Source: Parvularcula sp.
Lineage (GTDB): Bacteria > Pseudomonadota > Alphaproteobacteria > Caulobacterales > Parvularculaceae
Assembly: GCA_002704915.1 (NCBI GenBank)
Contig: PAIP01000063.1
Location: 1-47,958 of the forward strand
Direction of reading: 5' to 3'
Length of the DNA: 47,958 bases
The translations under genes and the position numbers were made by a program. Below the pieces are notes generated by a model that saw nothing but the letters and a program-made list of their open reading frames with translations, was not told where the DNA came from and searched no databases. Every line of letters starts with the position of its first letter. The stretch's first letter is position 1. Shown piece after piece: positions 1 to 7,593 of this stretch.

Positions 1-4
1 CCCC

Positions 5-50
5 CTCCGTCAGCTTCGCTGACACCTCCCCCGCAAGCGGGGGAGGAGAA
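5..50. repeat. REP-like double-hairpin intergenic element
   Basis: Two adjacent perfect palindromes are visible. GTCAGC (9-14) pairs with GCTGAC (18-23) around TTC, and CCTCCCCCGC (25-34) pairs with GCGGGGGAGG (37-46). A pyrimidine-rich start followed by paired hairpins is typical of repeated extragenic palindromes in alphaproteobacterial genomes. Only one copy lies in this window, so membership of a repeat family is inference. It may also terminate a gene left of the window. Confidence 0.6.
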
Positions 51-92
51 GTTGCTGAGAAATTGATTATCACCTGGCGGCGGGCGTAAATT

Positions 93-1103
93 ATGCGCCT
101 GATCGAAGCCGTTTTTTGCGCAGACAAACGCGACAAGGTCGAAAAGGCGCTTGAAGAGTGCGAACCCGATCATTTCCGGTTTTCGGCGACCGAAGAAGAC
201 GACATGATGGTGCTGCGTGCGTTTTTTACGGAGAACGGCGCGCAAGGGCTGGTCGATTCGCTGCAGGATATCTGCGAGAATGACGACGACTGGCGGATTA
301 TCGTGTTGCCGGTGGAAGCGACGGCCCCCAAGCCCGACGCCGGCGAAGAGACGGGCGAGAAAAAGGGCCGCAAGAAGTCGGCGCTGCGCGAGGAAATCTA
401 CAGCGATGTGGCGAAAGGCGCCGAGCTTAGTCTCGATTTCTTTGTTCTGACCTTTGCCTCCGCCATCGTGGCCGCGCTCGGTCTGAACGCCGACAACATC
501 GCCGCCGTAATCGGCGCCATGGTCATCGCCCCGCTGCTCGGACCGATTCTCGCCATTTCTCTCGGCGCCGCGCTTGGCGACACGAAGATGCTCATTCGCG
601 CAGGCCGCAACGCGCTTGCCGGGCTCGCGCTCGGTTTTGCAACGGCCGCGGTGATCGGCGCCCTTTTCGGCGTCAATCTTGAAAGCAATGAACTGACAAG
701 CCGGACGGTTGCAGGCATCGATTCCGTCGTATTGGCGCTCGCCGCAGGCGTCGCCGCGGCGCTTTCCATTGTCGCCGGCATTTCTTCCGCGCTGGTGGGG
801 GTTATGGTCGCGGTCGCTTTGTTGCCGCCGGCGGCGGCGGCCGGTCTCTTTCTGGGCGCCGGAGAGATCTCCTTTTTCAGCCGTTCGGTGCTGCTGCTCA
901 CCGTCAATGTCGTCTGTATCATGATCGCCGCGCAGGGCGTTTATTTCTACAAGGGCGTGCGCCCGCGCACATGGTTCGAGCAGAAATCCGCAGATCGCGC
1001 CTTGAAGATCAATCTTGCAGCCTTAGCGGTGCTTCTGCTCGTGCTGATCGCGATCATTGTTTTCGCGCCGGTGGGGACCCTGCCGGACAGCCAGAGCGGC
1101 TAG
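93..1103 (+). CDS. DUF389 family (TIGR00341-like) inner-membrane protein
   Basis: A 336-residue protein with a soluble N-terminal part (about residues 1-100) and a hydrophobic C-terminal part of about six membrane segments. The membrane part begins near residue 115 (LDFFVLTFASAIVAALGL) and includes the glycine/proline-rich stretch IGAMVIAPLLGPILAISLG, a hallmark of DUF389. A basic, charged linker (about residues 85-105) separates the two parts. Function is unknown in this family; a transport or signalling role is often suggested. It stands alone, about 110 bp upstream of the LigA gene, and a REP-like hairpin precedes it. The start is the first ATG after the repeat; the ribosome binding site is weak. 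Confidence 0.85.
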   Translation: MRLIEAVFCADKRDKVEKALEECEPDHFRFSATEEDDMMVLRAFFTENGAQGLVDSLQDICENDDDWRIIVLPVEATAPKPDAGEETGEKKGRKKSALREEIYSDVAKGAELSLDFFVLTFASAIVAALGLNADNIAAVIGAMVIAPLLGPILAISLGAALGDTKMLIRAGRNALAGLALGFATAAVIGALFGVNLESNELTSRTVAGIDSVVLALAAGVAAALSIVAGISSALVGVMVAVALLPPAAAAGLFLGAGEISFFSRSVLLLTVNVVCIMIAAQGVYFYKGVRPRTWFEQKSADRALKINLAALAVLLLVLIAIIVFAPVGTLPDSQSG

Positions 1104-1212
1104 GCATCCTTTACTAAGTATTCCTACGCATTTCGCTTTTGATGCAGGTCAAGGACGGCTTTCGCCACCGCGGCCAAAATCAGGCCGAAGCTTGAGATTT
1201 GGCGAGGTCGGT

Positions 1213-1587
1213 ATGTCAGCAACTCTAACTCACGAGCGCCAGCCTATCGAAGGGACGACGCTGTTCGATGGCGACATGGCCCAGCGCGGATTTGCGCTTA
1301 ACGCCATGTGCTATTCCTTCAACGATGCGGAAAATCGCGAGGAATTTCGCCGCGATGAAGACGCCTATTGCCGCAAATACAAACTGACGCCGGAACAGCG
1401 CAAAGCGGTCGCCGATCGCGATGTTCTGGGTCTGATCGCGGCGGGCGGCAATGTCTATTACCTCGCCAAGCTCGCCGGCATCTGGGGTCTCAATGTCCAG
1501 GATCTCGGCGCCGCCCAGACCGGCATGAGCGTCGACGCCTTCAAGGCGAAACTTCTGTCCTACAATGAGTATGGGGGAGCGGCATGA
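1213..1587 (+). CDS. ligA: Protocatechuate 4,5-dioxygenase alpha subunit (LigA-type)
   Basis: A 124-residue, mostly helical small subunit of a class III extradiol ring-cleavage dioxygenase. Recognisable LigA features are RGFALNAMCYSFN near residue 25, the RDEDAYCRKYKLTPEQRKAV stretch, and GGNVYYLAKLA followed by GxNVQDLGAAQTGM. LigA closes over the LigB active site. I chose the ATG at 1213 because the open frame further upstream shows no family similarity and 124 residues is close to the usual length. The stop overlaps the LigB start by four bases, as expected for a coupled heterodimer. Protocatechuate is the likely but unproven substrate; related pairs use other catechols. Confidence 0.85.
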   Translation: MSATLTHERQPIEGTTLFDGDMAQRGFALNAMCYSFNDAENREEFRRDEDAYCRKYKLTPEQRKAVADRDVLGLIAAGGNVYYLAKLAGIWGLNVQDLGAAQTGMSVDAFKAKLLSYNEYGGAA

Positions 1588-2426
1588 GCGAGGTTATCGG
1601 CGGATATTTTACGAGCCATGTGCCGGCGATTGGCGGCGCCATCGCCAAGGGCCTTCAGGAAGACCCGTACTGGAAACCCTTTTTTGACGGCTATCCGCCG
1701 ATCAGCGAATGGTTGAACGAGGAAAAGCCCGATGTGGCTGTCGTCTTTTACAACGATCACGGCCTTAATTTCTTCCTCGACAAAATGCCCACCTTCGCCG
1801 TCGGCGCCGCCGACGAATATCAGAATGCGGATGAGGGATGGGGCCTGCCGGTAAGCAAGCCGTTCAGGGGCGATGGGGCGCTCTCATGGCATATCATTGA
1901 AAATCTGGTCTCGGACGAATTCGACATCACCACCTGTCAGAAGATGCTGGTGGATCACGCCATGACCATTCCGTTCCAGCTCGCCTGGCCGGATAGGGAG
2001 GCTTGGCCGGTGAAAGTCGTGCCCATCGCCATCAACACTGTGCAGCATCCGCTGCCCTCGGCGAAACGCTGTCTCGCGCTGGGCCGGTCCGTGGGCCGGG
2101 CCCTGGAAAGCTGGAACAGCAACGACAAGATTGTCGTCATCGGCACCGGCGGCCTGTCGCACCAACTCGACGGCGAGCGCGCCGGTTTTATCAACGCCGA
2201 TTATGACCGGTTTTGTCTGGATCATCTGATGGACGATCCGGAAGCGCTGGTCGGGGATTCCATCGCCGGCATCGTCGAGAAGGCCGGCACTCAAGGGGTC
2301 GAGATTCTCAACTGGATTGCGGCCCGCGGCGCGCTGGGCGAACGCACGCTGGCCAAGCGCGCGGAAAATTATCACATTCCCATCAGCAATACGGCGGCAG
2401 CCTCTCTCGTGCTGGAAGCGGTGTAG
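1584..2426 (+). CDS. ligB: Protocatechuate 4,5-dioxygenase beta subunit (LigB-type)
   Basis: The 280-residue catalytic subunit, which opens the aromatic ring next to the hydroxyls using non-haem Fe(II). The expected ligands are present two positions or fewer from Sphingobium LigB numbering: His12 (TSHVPAIG), His59 (FYNDHG) and Glu240 (GVEILNW). The catalytic His193 lies in GGLSHQL. It overlaps ligA by four bases (ATGA). A strong hairpin terminator follows about 20 bp after the stop, so the operon is only these two genes. No hydratase, aldolase or dehydrogenase of the 4,5-cleavage pathway is in the window, so pathway membership is inferred from the family alone. Confidence 0.88.
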   Translation: MSEVIGGYFTSHVPAIGGAIAKGLQEDPYWKPFFDGYPPISEWLNEEKPDVAVVFYNDHGLNFFLDKMPTFAVGAADEYQNADEGWGLPVSKPFRGDGALSWHIIENLVSDEFDITTCQKMLVDHAMTIPFQLAWPDREAWPVKVVPIAINTVQHPLPSAKRCLALGRSVGRALESWNSNDKIVVIGTGGLSHQLDGERAGFINADYDRFCLDHLMDDPEALVGDSIAGIVEKAGTQGVEILNWIAARGALGERTLAKRAENYHIPISNTAAASLVLEAV

Positions 2427-2445
2427 ATCCCGCAGGGGAGAAAAT

Positions 2446-2489
2446 AAAAGCGCGGGAGGAGATTACGCAAAGCCCTCCCGCGCTTTTTT
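2446..2489. terminator. Bidirectional rho-independent terminator
   Basis: A perfect 14-bp stem (2446-2459 with 2474-2487) has A-rich sequence on its left and a run of T on its right. It lies between the convergent ligAB operon and the coiled-coil gene on the minus strand, so it can serve both. Confidence 0.85.
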
Positions 2490-2498
2490 ATGTCCGAT

Positions 2499-3011
2499 TT
2501 AGGCGCGCATGGCGGCGACGAGTTCGCCCACGGCCTCTTCGATGCCTTCGAGTTCTTCGCGCAAGGCTGCGATCGCCGCCCGGGTCTCGGTCATTTCTTC
2601 TGCGCTCACATTCGCTGCGGCGAGGTCCGTTTCAGCGGCATCAAGCTCAGTGCGCAATTCAGCGAAGGTGGTTTTCATGGCGGTGCTCACCGCTGCGCTC
2701 GCCGCTTCCATGGCGGCGATGAAAACGGGCTTGGCGTCGGGGTTGGCTTCCGCTTCGGCGCGGGCCTCTTCGATCTCGCCAATTGCTTCGCGGATTTCGA
2801 CACGGGCTTCCGCCATCTCCGCGCGCATTTCTGCGATGTCTTCCGCATCCATGTCGATCAATTGCTGAAGGAAGTCCTTGTCGCCGAAATCGAGGTCTTC
2901 AAGGGAAATATCGATGAAATCATTCGCCAGAGCCGCAGGGGCGGCGAAGCCGAGGCCGAGGGCCGCTGCGGCGGCGATCGTCAGGGTTTTGGCTTTGTTG
3001 AAAGCGCGCAT
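2499..3011 (-). CDS. Secreted Ala/Glu-rich coiled-coil protein, unknown function
   Basis: A 170-residue protein with a clear signal peptide (MRAFNKAKTLTIAAAAALG, then AAPAALA-ND as likely cleavage site). The mature part is almost all charged alanine-rich helix (EIREAIGEIEEARAEAEA, AALREELEGIEEAVGELV), which predicts long coiled coils. There are no cysteines and no known domain. I chose the start at 3011 because GGAGA sits at 3017-3021, while the longer reading to 3197 has no ribosome binding site and an arginine-rich, unsecreted N-terminus. A periplasmic structural or chaperone-like role would be a guess. It is a single gene with its own promoter region (3012-3337). Confidence 0.8.
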   Translation of the reverse strand: MRAFNKAKTLTIAAAAALGLGFAAPAALANDFIDISLEDLDFGDKDFLQQLIDMDAEDIAEMRAEMAEARVEIREAIGEIEEARAEAEANPDAKPVFIAAMEAASAAVSTAMKTTFAELRTELDAAETDLAAANVSAEEMTETRAAIAALREELEGIEEAVGELVAAMRA

Positions 3012-3337
3012 AAAGGGTCTCCTTTTCATCAGTGCGTTGCTTGTTCTTGGTTTTGGGCGCCGGCGCCTTAGGAAAGCGACGCAACTTCCGGCGCACTTGA
3101 TGGAAAGGACCTTGGCCGCCGCCGCACCGGGCGGCAATCGTCTTTGCGGCGAAGCGTTGCCCGGCCGGGATAAAGGCGTCCGCCCCTTGCCGTTCACAGC
3201 TTCGTGCGAAACCGGACCAAGCCCTTTAAGGAGGCTGGCGGGCGCCTAAATCTCCCAGCAATCATCGACAATCAGAGCCGCTTTCCGGCGGCGCGGGGCT
3301 GGCGCCCTCTACGGACGGGCCGGCATGGAGACACACA
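3012..3337. other. 326-bp divergent intergenic region
   Basis: This gap separates the minus-strand coiled-coil gene from the plus-strand pirin gene and must hold both promoters. It is GC-rich with several short inverted repeats, but I see no convincing -35/-10 pair, riboswitch or small gene. The only clear signals are the ribosome binding sites at each end: GGAGA at 3017-3021 read on minus, and GGAGA near 3326 read on plus. Confidence 0.5.
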
Positions 3338-4033
3338 ATGATTACGATCCGCAAGGGCGTCGATCGCGGCAAGGCCAATTATGGCTGGCTCGATACGCGC
3401 CACACGTTTTCTTTCGCCAATTATTATCATCCCGATCACATGGGCTACCGGGCCCTGCGCGTCATGAATGAGGACCGCATCACGCCCGGCGGCGGATTTC
3501 CAACGCACCCGCATGAGAGCATGGAAATCATTACCTATGTGCTGGAAGGAAGTCTGGCCCATAAGGATTCCACCGGTGGCGGCGGCGTCATCACGCCGGG
3601 CATGGTGCAATATATGTCGGCGGGGTCGGGCGTCACGCACAGCGAATTCAACGCGTCGAAATCGGAGCCGCTGCATCTCTATCAGATATGGCTTCTGCCC
3701 AATGAGCGCGGCGGCGCGCCGCGTTATGAGGAGCGCCAGGTCGCCGACACCGTCAACGGAGCGCTGACGCTCATCGCTTCGTCCGATGGGCGCGACGGCT
3801 CATTCGCAATCCGTCAGGATGCGTCGCTTTATGCGGCGAAGGTGGCTGAGGGCGAGACTCTCTCCCATGACTTTGCCGACGGACGCTATGGCTGGCTGCA
3901 GGTGGCGAAAGGCGGCGTCGAGATTGGCGGCCTGATGATGCAGGCGGGCGACGGCGCCAAGATCGCCGAGGAGGAAGCTGTTTCTTTCCGTGCGCTCGCG
4001 GACAGCGAAATTCTCCTGTTTGACTTGCCGTAA
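3338..4033 (+). CDS. Pirin family protein (YhaK/YhhW-like)
   Basis: A 231-residue bicupin. The N-terminal cupin keeps the metal site of YhhW-type pirins: His57 and His59 (PTHPHESMEI), His101 and Glu103 (GVTHSEF). The C-terminal cupin is more divergent. Some pirins have quercetinase activity and others act as redox-sensitive regulators; sequence alone does not decide. The start has GGAGA seven bases upstream. An IscU-like gene begins 20 bp after the stop in the same direction, so the two may be co-transcribed. Confidence 0.9.
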   Translation: MITIRKGVDRGKANYGWLDTRHTFSFANYYHPDHMGYRALRVMNEDRITPGGGFPTHPHESMEIITYVLEGSLAHKDSTGGGGVITPGMVQYMSAGSGVTHSEFNASKSEPLHLYQIWLLPNERGGAPRYEERQVADTVNGALTLIASSDGRDGSFAIRQDASLYAAKVAEGETLSHDFADGRYGWLQVAKGGVEIGGLMMQAGDGAKIAEEEAVSFRALADSEILLFDLP

Positions 4034-4053
4034 AAAACCGCCATGTAAAGCCC

Positions 4054-4494
4054 ATGCTGAGCGAGCTTTATACGGGCGGGGTTCTGGACGCCGCGGCGGC
4101 GATTCCCGCCGCCCGGCGTCTTGAGACGCCCGACGCCAGCGCAACCAAGGTCAGCCGCGTCTGCGGTTCGGAAGTGACCGTTGATCTGTCTCTAAAAGAC
4201 GGGCGTGTCGCTGATTTCGGCATGGAGGCGAAGGCCTGCGCCCTCGGCCAAGCCTCGGCCTCTATCCTCGCGCGCAACATAATCGGCGCTGAGGCGGGCG
4301 AGCTTTATATCCTGCGCGATCAGATGCGCGCGATGCTGAAAGAGAGCGGGGAGCCGCCCACAGGGGAGCGCTGGCGCGATCTCGCCCTGCTTCAGCCAAT
4401 CCGCGACTATCCGCAACGCCACGCCTCAACCCTGCTTGTCTTTGAGGCGGTCTGCGCCTGTCTCGATCAACTCGGATGCGACCGGCCCGGTTGA
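4054..4494 (+). CDS. IscU/NifU-N-like Fe-S scaffold protein with altered ligands
   Basis: A 146-residue protein of the SufU/IscU/NifU-N fold. Two of the three cluster cysteines are clear: Cys37 (VSRVCGSE) and Cys62 (EAKACALGQASASI). In the position of the third (HCS in IscU) it has RHASTLL, so Ala124 replaces cysteine. The conserved Asp after the first cysteine (CGD) is Ser39 here. Extra cysteines lie near the C-terminus (134, 136 and 142) and might substitute. No isc, suf or nif gene is nearby. It is annotated in alphaproteobacteria as an Fe-S scaffold, but whether this form holds a cluster is open. Confidence 0.75.
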   Translation: MLSELYTGGVLDAAAAIPAARRLETPDASATKVSRVCGSEVTVDLSLKDGRVADFGMEAKACALGQASASILARNIIGAEAGELYILRDQMRAMLKESGEPPTGERWRDLALLQPIRDYPQRHASTLLVFEAVCACLDQLGCDRPG

Positions 4495-4644
4495 CAGTTT
4501 GATGCGGGCTTTCTTGCGGTTTGCCGCGAGAGCTAACGGATTTGTCATTACACCGGAGCTTGATCGTCAGCCTATGAACCCCATTTGCTAGACGAGGCAG
4601 CGGTCCTCGCGTCTCTCCCCCTCTCAGCAAGGATCGCTGTAAGA

Positions 4645-4684
4645 GCGCCCGCGTTGTTCCCCCGCAGCGCGGGCGCAAATTTTT
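4645..4684 (+). terminator. Probable rho-independent terminator
   Basis: GCGCCCGCG (4645-4653) pairs perfectly with CGCGGGCGC (4668-4676) and is followed by AAATTTTT. It could end the pirin/scaffold transcript before the convergent LysR gene. The right arm is part of a 15-bp sequence repeated at 5857. Confidence 0.55.
4667..4681 (+). repeat. 15-bp direct repeat, copy 1 (GCGCGGGCGCAAATT)
   Basis: Identical to 5857-5871 and in the same orientation. The two copies bracket the LysR gene. Copy 1 forms the right arm of a terminator hairpin. Confidence 0.6.
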
Positions 4685-4698
4685 CCGGTGAAATTAGG

Positions 4699-5634
4699 CT
4701 AAGCCGCCGCTTCCTGCGCGCCTGCCGCATCCGCGCTCTCCGCCGCCTCTTTCAGCAGCCACGTCTTGAACGCCTTCACTGCAGGCGAAGATGACTTAGA
4801 GGGCGGATGAACGAGGTAATAGGAAAACTCCGTAGGCGTTGTAAGGTCGAAGGGGATGACAAGACGCGCGGCCTCAAGGTCCGCAAGCGCCAGCGCCGCC
4901 TTGGCCAGCGCCACGCCCTTGCCCGCAACGGCGGCTTCAATGACGAGCGACGACTGGTTGAATTTCAAGCCACGGTCGCCGCTTTTATGGTCGACGCCCG
5001 CCGCTTTCAGCCACATGGGCCAGGTGGGGCAGCCCGGATCCTTGTCGTGGCCGCTGTCATGCAGCAGTGTATGGTGGACGAGGTCTTCGGGTTTCTTGAT
5101 CGGATGCTCGCCAGTGAGGAGCGAGGGCGCGCAGACGGGAACGATTGTTTCGGCCATCAGGTGCTCGGTCACGAGACCCTGATAGCGCCCGGCGCCGTAA
5201 CGGATGGCGATGTCCACATCATCAACGGCGAAATCCACCACATTCATATCGGCTGAAACCCAGACGTCGATATCGGGATGGGCCTCCTGAAACCGGTCGA
5301 GACGCGGGACCAGCCATTTCGACGCGAAAGAAGGGGCGACGGACACGGTCAGGCGGCCGGCGTCGGCTTTTTTGGCCAGAATTTCTCCGGCCTCCACCAG
5401 CTTGTCGAAGCCTTCCCGCAGGATCGGCAGGCTGGCCTGGGCCTCATCGGTGAGGAGGAGCGCGCGCTTGTGGCGACGGAAGACCGGGGTCTGGAGAAAG
5501 TCCTCCAGCGCCTTGATTTGCTGGCTGACTGCGCCCGGCGTCACGTGCAACTCGTCTGCTGCTTTAGTGAAACTTAAGTGGCGCGCGGCGGCTTCGAAGA
5601 CGCGAAGCGCATTTAGGGGCGGCAATTGCTTCAT
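4699..5634 (-). CDS. LysR family transcriptional regulator, GcvA-like
   Basis: A 311-residue regulator. The winged helix-turn-helix is at residues 1-65 (LNALRVFEAAARHLSFTKAA, ELHVTPGAVSQQIKALED), followed by a periplasmic-binding-like effector domain. PPLNALRVFEAAARH is typical of the GcvA subgroup. It is divergent from cysG, 261 bp away, so control of the sulfur operon is possible. GcvA homologues, however, control many unrelated targets and no glycine-cleavage gene is nearby. It ends in a low-complexity alanine-rich tail. Effector unknown. Confidence 0.88.
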   Translation of the reverse strand: MKQLPPLNALRVFEAAARHLSFTKAADELHVTPGAVSQQIKALEDFLQTPVFRRHKRALLLTDEAQASLPILREGFDKLVEAGEILAKKADAGRLTVSVAPSFASKWLVPRLDRFQEAHPDIDVWVSADMNVVDFAVDDVDIAIRYGAGRYQGLVTEHLMAETIVPVCAPSLLTGEHPIKKPEDLVHHTLLHDSGHDKDPGCPTWPMWLKAAGVDHKSGDRGLKFNQSSLVIEAAVAGKGVALAKAALALADLEAARLVIPFDLTTPTEFSYYLVHPPSKSSSPAVKAFKTWLLKEAAESADAAGAQEAAA

Positions 5635-5856
5635 TTTTTGGATCTCTCTCTCCTCTGTGGCCGCATTATTCAGATAGCTTTGCTAAATAATCAAGAGGAA
5701 ACTCGCCATCACCTCTTTGTGAGTTATTAATCAGACGAGCTAATTACTAAAAATCCCCGAAAATAAGCGATCCCGTCAGCAGAGCTAAGCTTCATAGCAG
5801 AAATATTCGTTTGAGAACCACAAATCCCGGGAATAGCTTCCGGTTCGTCGGGCCCG

Positions 5857-5871
5857 GCGCGGGCGCAAATT
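5857..5871 (+). repeat. 15-bp direct repeat, copy 2 (GCGCGGGCGCAAATT)
   Basis: Second copy of the element at 4667-4681. It lies 25 bp upstream of the cysG start, inside its leader. It might be an operator, or chance reuse of a terminator arm. Confidence 0.55.
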
Positions 5872-5895
5872 CTTTAGTGTATTAGAAAAACTATC

Positions 5896-7311
5896 ATGAA
5901 GGCTTTTCCGGCTCATATCAATCTCAACGACCGTCCGGTGCTGATTATCGGCGGCGGCGCGGAGGCTCTGGCCAAAGCCAGGCTAATGCTGGCCTCGGGC
6001 GCCGACCTCGCTCTCATCGCGGCGACATTCGCGCCAGAAACCGAAGCGGAGCTGGAAGGCCGGGCCCGCCTGATCGTTCGCAAGCCGGTCGCCGCAGACA
6101 TTGAATCGGCCGTGCTGGTCTTTATCGCCGATACGCCGGCGGAGGAGGCCCGGCGCTGGGCCGAAATCGCGCGCATGGCCGGCGTCCTTCTGAACGTCGT
6201 GGATCAGCCCGAGCTTTGCGATTTCACCACGCCGTCGATTGTCGACCGCGGCCGGGTGACGGTTTCGATTTCGACCGCCGGCGCGGCGCCCGTTCTGGGC
6301 AAGCGCCTGCGCGCCGATATCGAAGCGCTGCTGCCGCCGCGGCTCGGCGCGCTCGCCGATTTTGCGGACCGCTACCGGGAGACAGTGAAGGCGAAAATCG
6401 CGCCGGCGGAACGCCGCAACTTCTGGGAAGATTTTTTCGACGGTCCCATCGCGGCCCAGCTTCTCGCTGGCGACGAGGCCGGCGCGCATGAAGCGATGCT
6501 CGCCCTCGTCAATCATCCTCATACAGATGAAAAGGCCGAGGAAAAAACTGGCGCCGTGCATATTGTCGGCGCGGGACCGGGCGACCCGGATTTGTTGACC
6601 ATCAAGGCGCTGCGGCTTCTCCAGCGCGCCGATGTCATTCTCTACGACCGGCTCGTCAGCGATGAGATCCTCTCGCTCGCGCGCCGCGACGCAGAACGCT
6701 TTTATGTGGGCAAGGCGAAATCGAACCACGCCGTGCCCCAGGAAGAAATCGAGGCGCGCCTCATTGAGTTTGCGCGCCAGGGAAAGATGGTCGTGCGCCT
6801 CAAGGGCGGCGACCCCTTTGTTTTCGGTCGCGGGGGTGAGGAGCTTGAAGCGCTCCGGAACGCGAGCATCCCCGTTTTCGTCTGCCCCGGCGTCACCGCC
6901 GCGACCGGATGCGCCGCCGCCGCCAATATGGCGCTCACTCATCGCGACCACGCCCAAGCGGTTACTTTTGTGACCGGTCACGCGAAGGGAGAGGCCGACC
7001 CCGCCCTCGACTGGTCGGCGCTGGCGGCGCTGAAAAACACGCTGGTCGTCTATATGGGCGTCGCAAAGGCGGAAACGATCGCCGAGAAACTGATCGAGCA
7101 TGGCCGGGAGCGCGACACGCCTGTGGCCGTCATCGAAAACGGCACGCGCGGCAACCAAAAAATCGTCAAGGGCGCGCTTGGTTATCTGCCGCGCCTGATT
7201 AACGCCGGTGAAATCAAAGGACCGGCGCTCCTCGTCATTGGCGAAGTCGCCGCGCTGGCCGATGGCGACACGCTCATCGACATCATTGCAAGACAAAGGG
7301 CCGCGGCATGA
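5896..7311 (+). CDS. cysG: Siroheme synthase (SUMT / precorrin-2 dehydrogenase / ferrochelatase)
   Basis: A 471-residue trifunctional enzyme. The N-terminal NAD domain (residues 1-110, VLIIGGGAEALAKARLML) and dimerisation/ferrochelatase segment (to about 210) oxidise precorrin-2 and insert iron. The C-terminal SAM domain begins at VHIVGAGPGDPDLLTIKALR, with the SUMT motifs VRLKGGDPFVFGRGGEE and PVFVCPGVTAA. Length matches E. coli CysG. Siroheme is the cofactor of the sulfite reductase encoded two genes downstream. Its stop overlaps the DUF2849 start (ATGA), so it leads a translationally coupled operon. Confidence 0.96.
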   Translation: MKAFPAHINLNDRPVLIIGGGAEALAKARLMLASGADLALIAATFAPETEAELEGRARLIVRKPVAADIESAVLVFIADTPAEEARRWAEIARMAGVLLNVVDQPELCDFTTPSIVDRGRVTVSISTAGAAPVLGKRLRADIEALLPPRLGALADFADRYRETVKAKIAPAERRNFWEDFFDGPIAAQLLAGDEAGAHEAMLALVNHPHTDEKAEEKTGAVHIVGAGPGDPDLLTIKALRLLQRADVILYDRLVSDEILSLARRDAERFYVGKAKSNHAVPQEEIEARLIEFARQGKMVVRLKGGDPFVFGRGGEELEALRNASIPVFVCPGVTAATGCAAAANMALTHRDHAQAVTFVTGHAKGEADPALDWSALAALKNTLVVYMGVAKAETIAEKLIEHGRERDTPVAVIENGTRGNQKIVKGALGYLPRLINAGEIKGPALLVIGEVAALADGDTLIDIIARQRAAA

Positions 7312-7589
7312 AAGCTGTCACCGGAAACCGTCTCGATGACGGCGTGGTCGTCTATCTCGGCGATGACGACCGCTGGACGTCCGATCTCTCCGCCGCTGCG
7401 CGATTTGAAGACGGCGATGCGAAAGACGTTCTTGCCGCCGCGCAAAAGCGCGTGAAGGAAATCGCCGACGCCTATCTTATTGAAGTCGATGACTCAGGCG
7501 CGCCGGCGGGCCGCGAAACCTTGCGCGAAACCATCCGCAAATCGGGACCCACCGTGCGCCTCGATCTGGGTTATCAGGCGGAGGCGTAA
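7308..7589 (+). CDS. DUF2849 domain protein of the sulfite reduction operon
   Basis: A 93-residue protein, MKAVTGNRLDDGVVVYL followed by a charged helix. It matches DUF2849, a small family found almost always between cysG and the sulfite reductase gene in alphaproteobacteria. It overlaps cysG by four bases. The role is unknown; conserved context suggests a part in sulfite reductase assembly or electron delivery (inference). Confidence 0.85.
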   Translation: MKAVTGNRLDDGVVVYLGDDDRWTSDLSAAARFEDGDAKDVLAAAQKRVKEIADAYLIEVDDSGAPAGRETLRETIRKSGPTVRLDLGYQAEA

Positions 7590-7593
7590 GGTC

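Noticed and set aside
1213-2426. Gallate dioxygenase (DesB-type)
   Set aside because: DesB is a single fused chain of over 400 residues; here the subunits are separate genes of LigA and LigB length.
5983-7296. A 437-codon minus-strand open frame opposite cysG
   Set aside because: The plus-strand cysG is certain over its whole length. The antisense reading has no family features.
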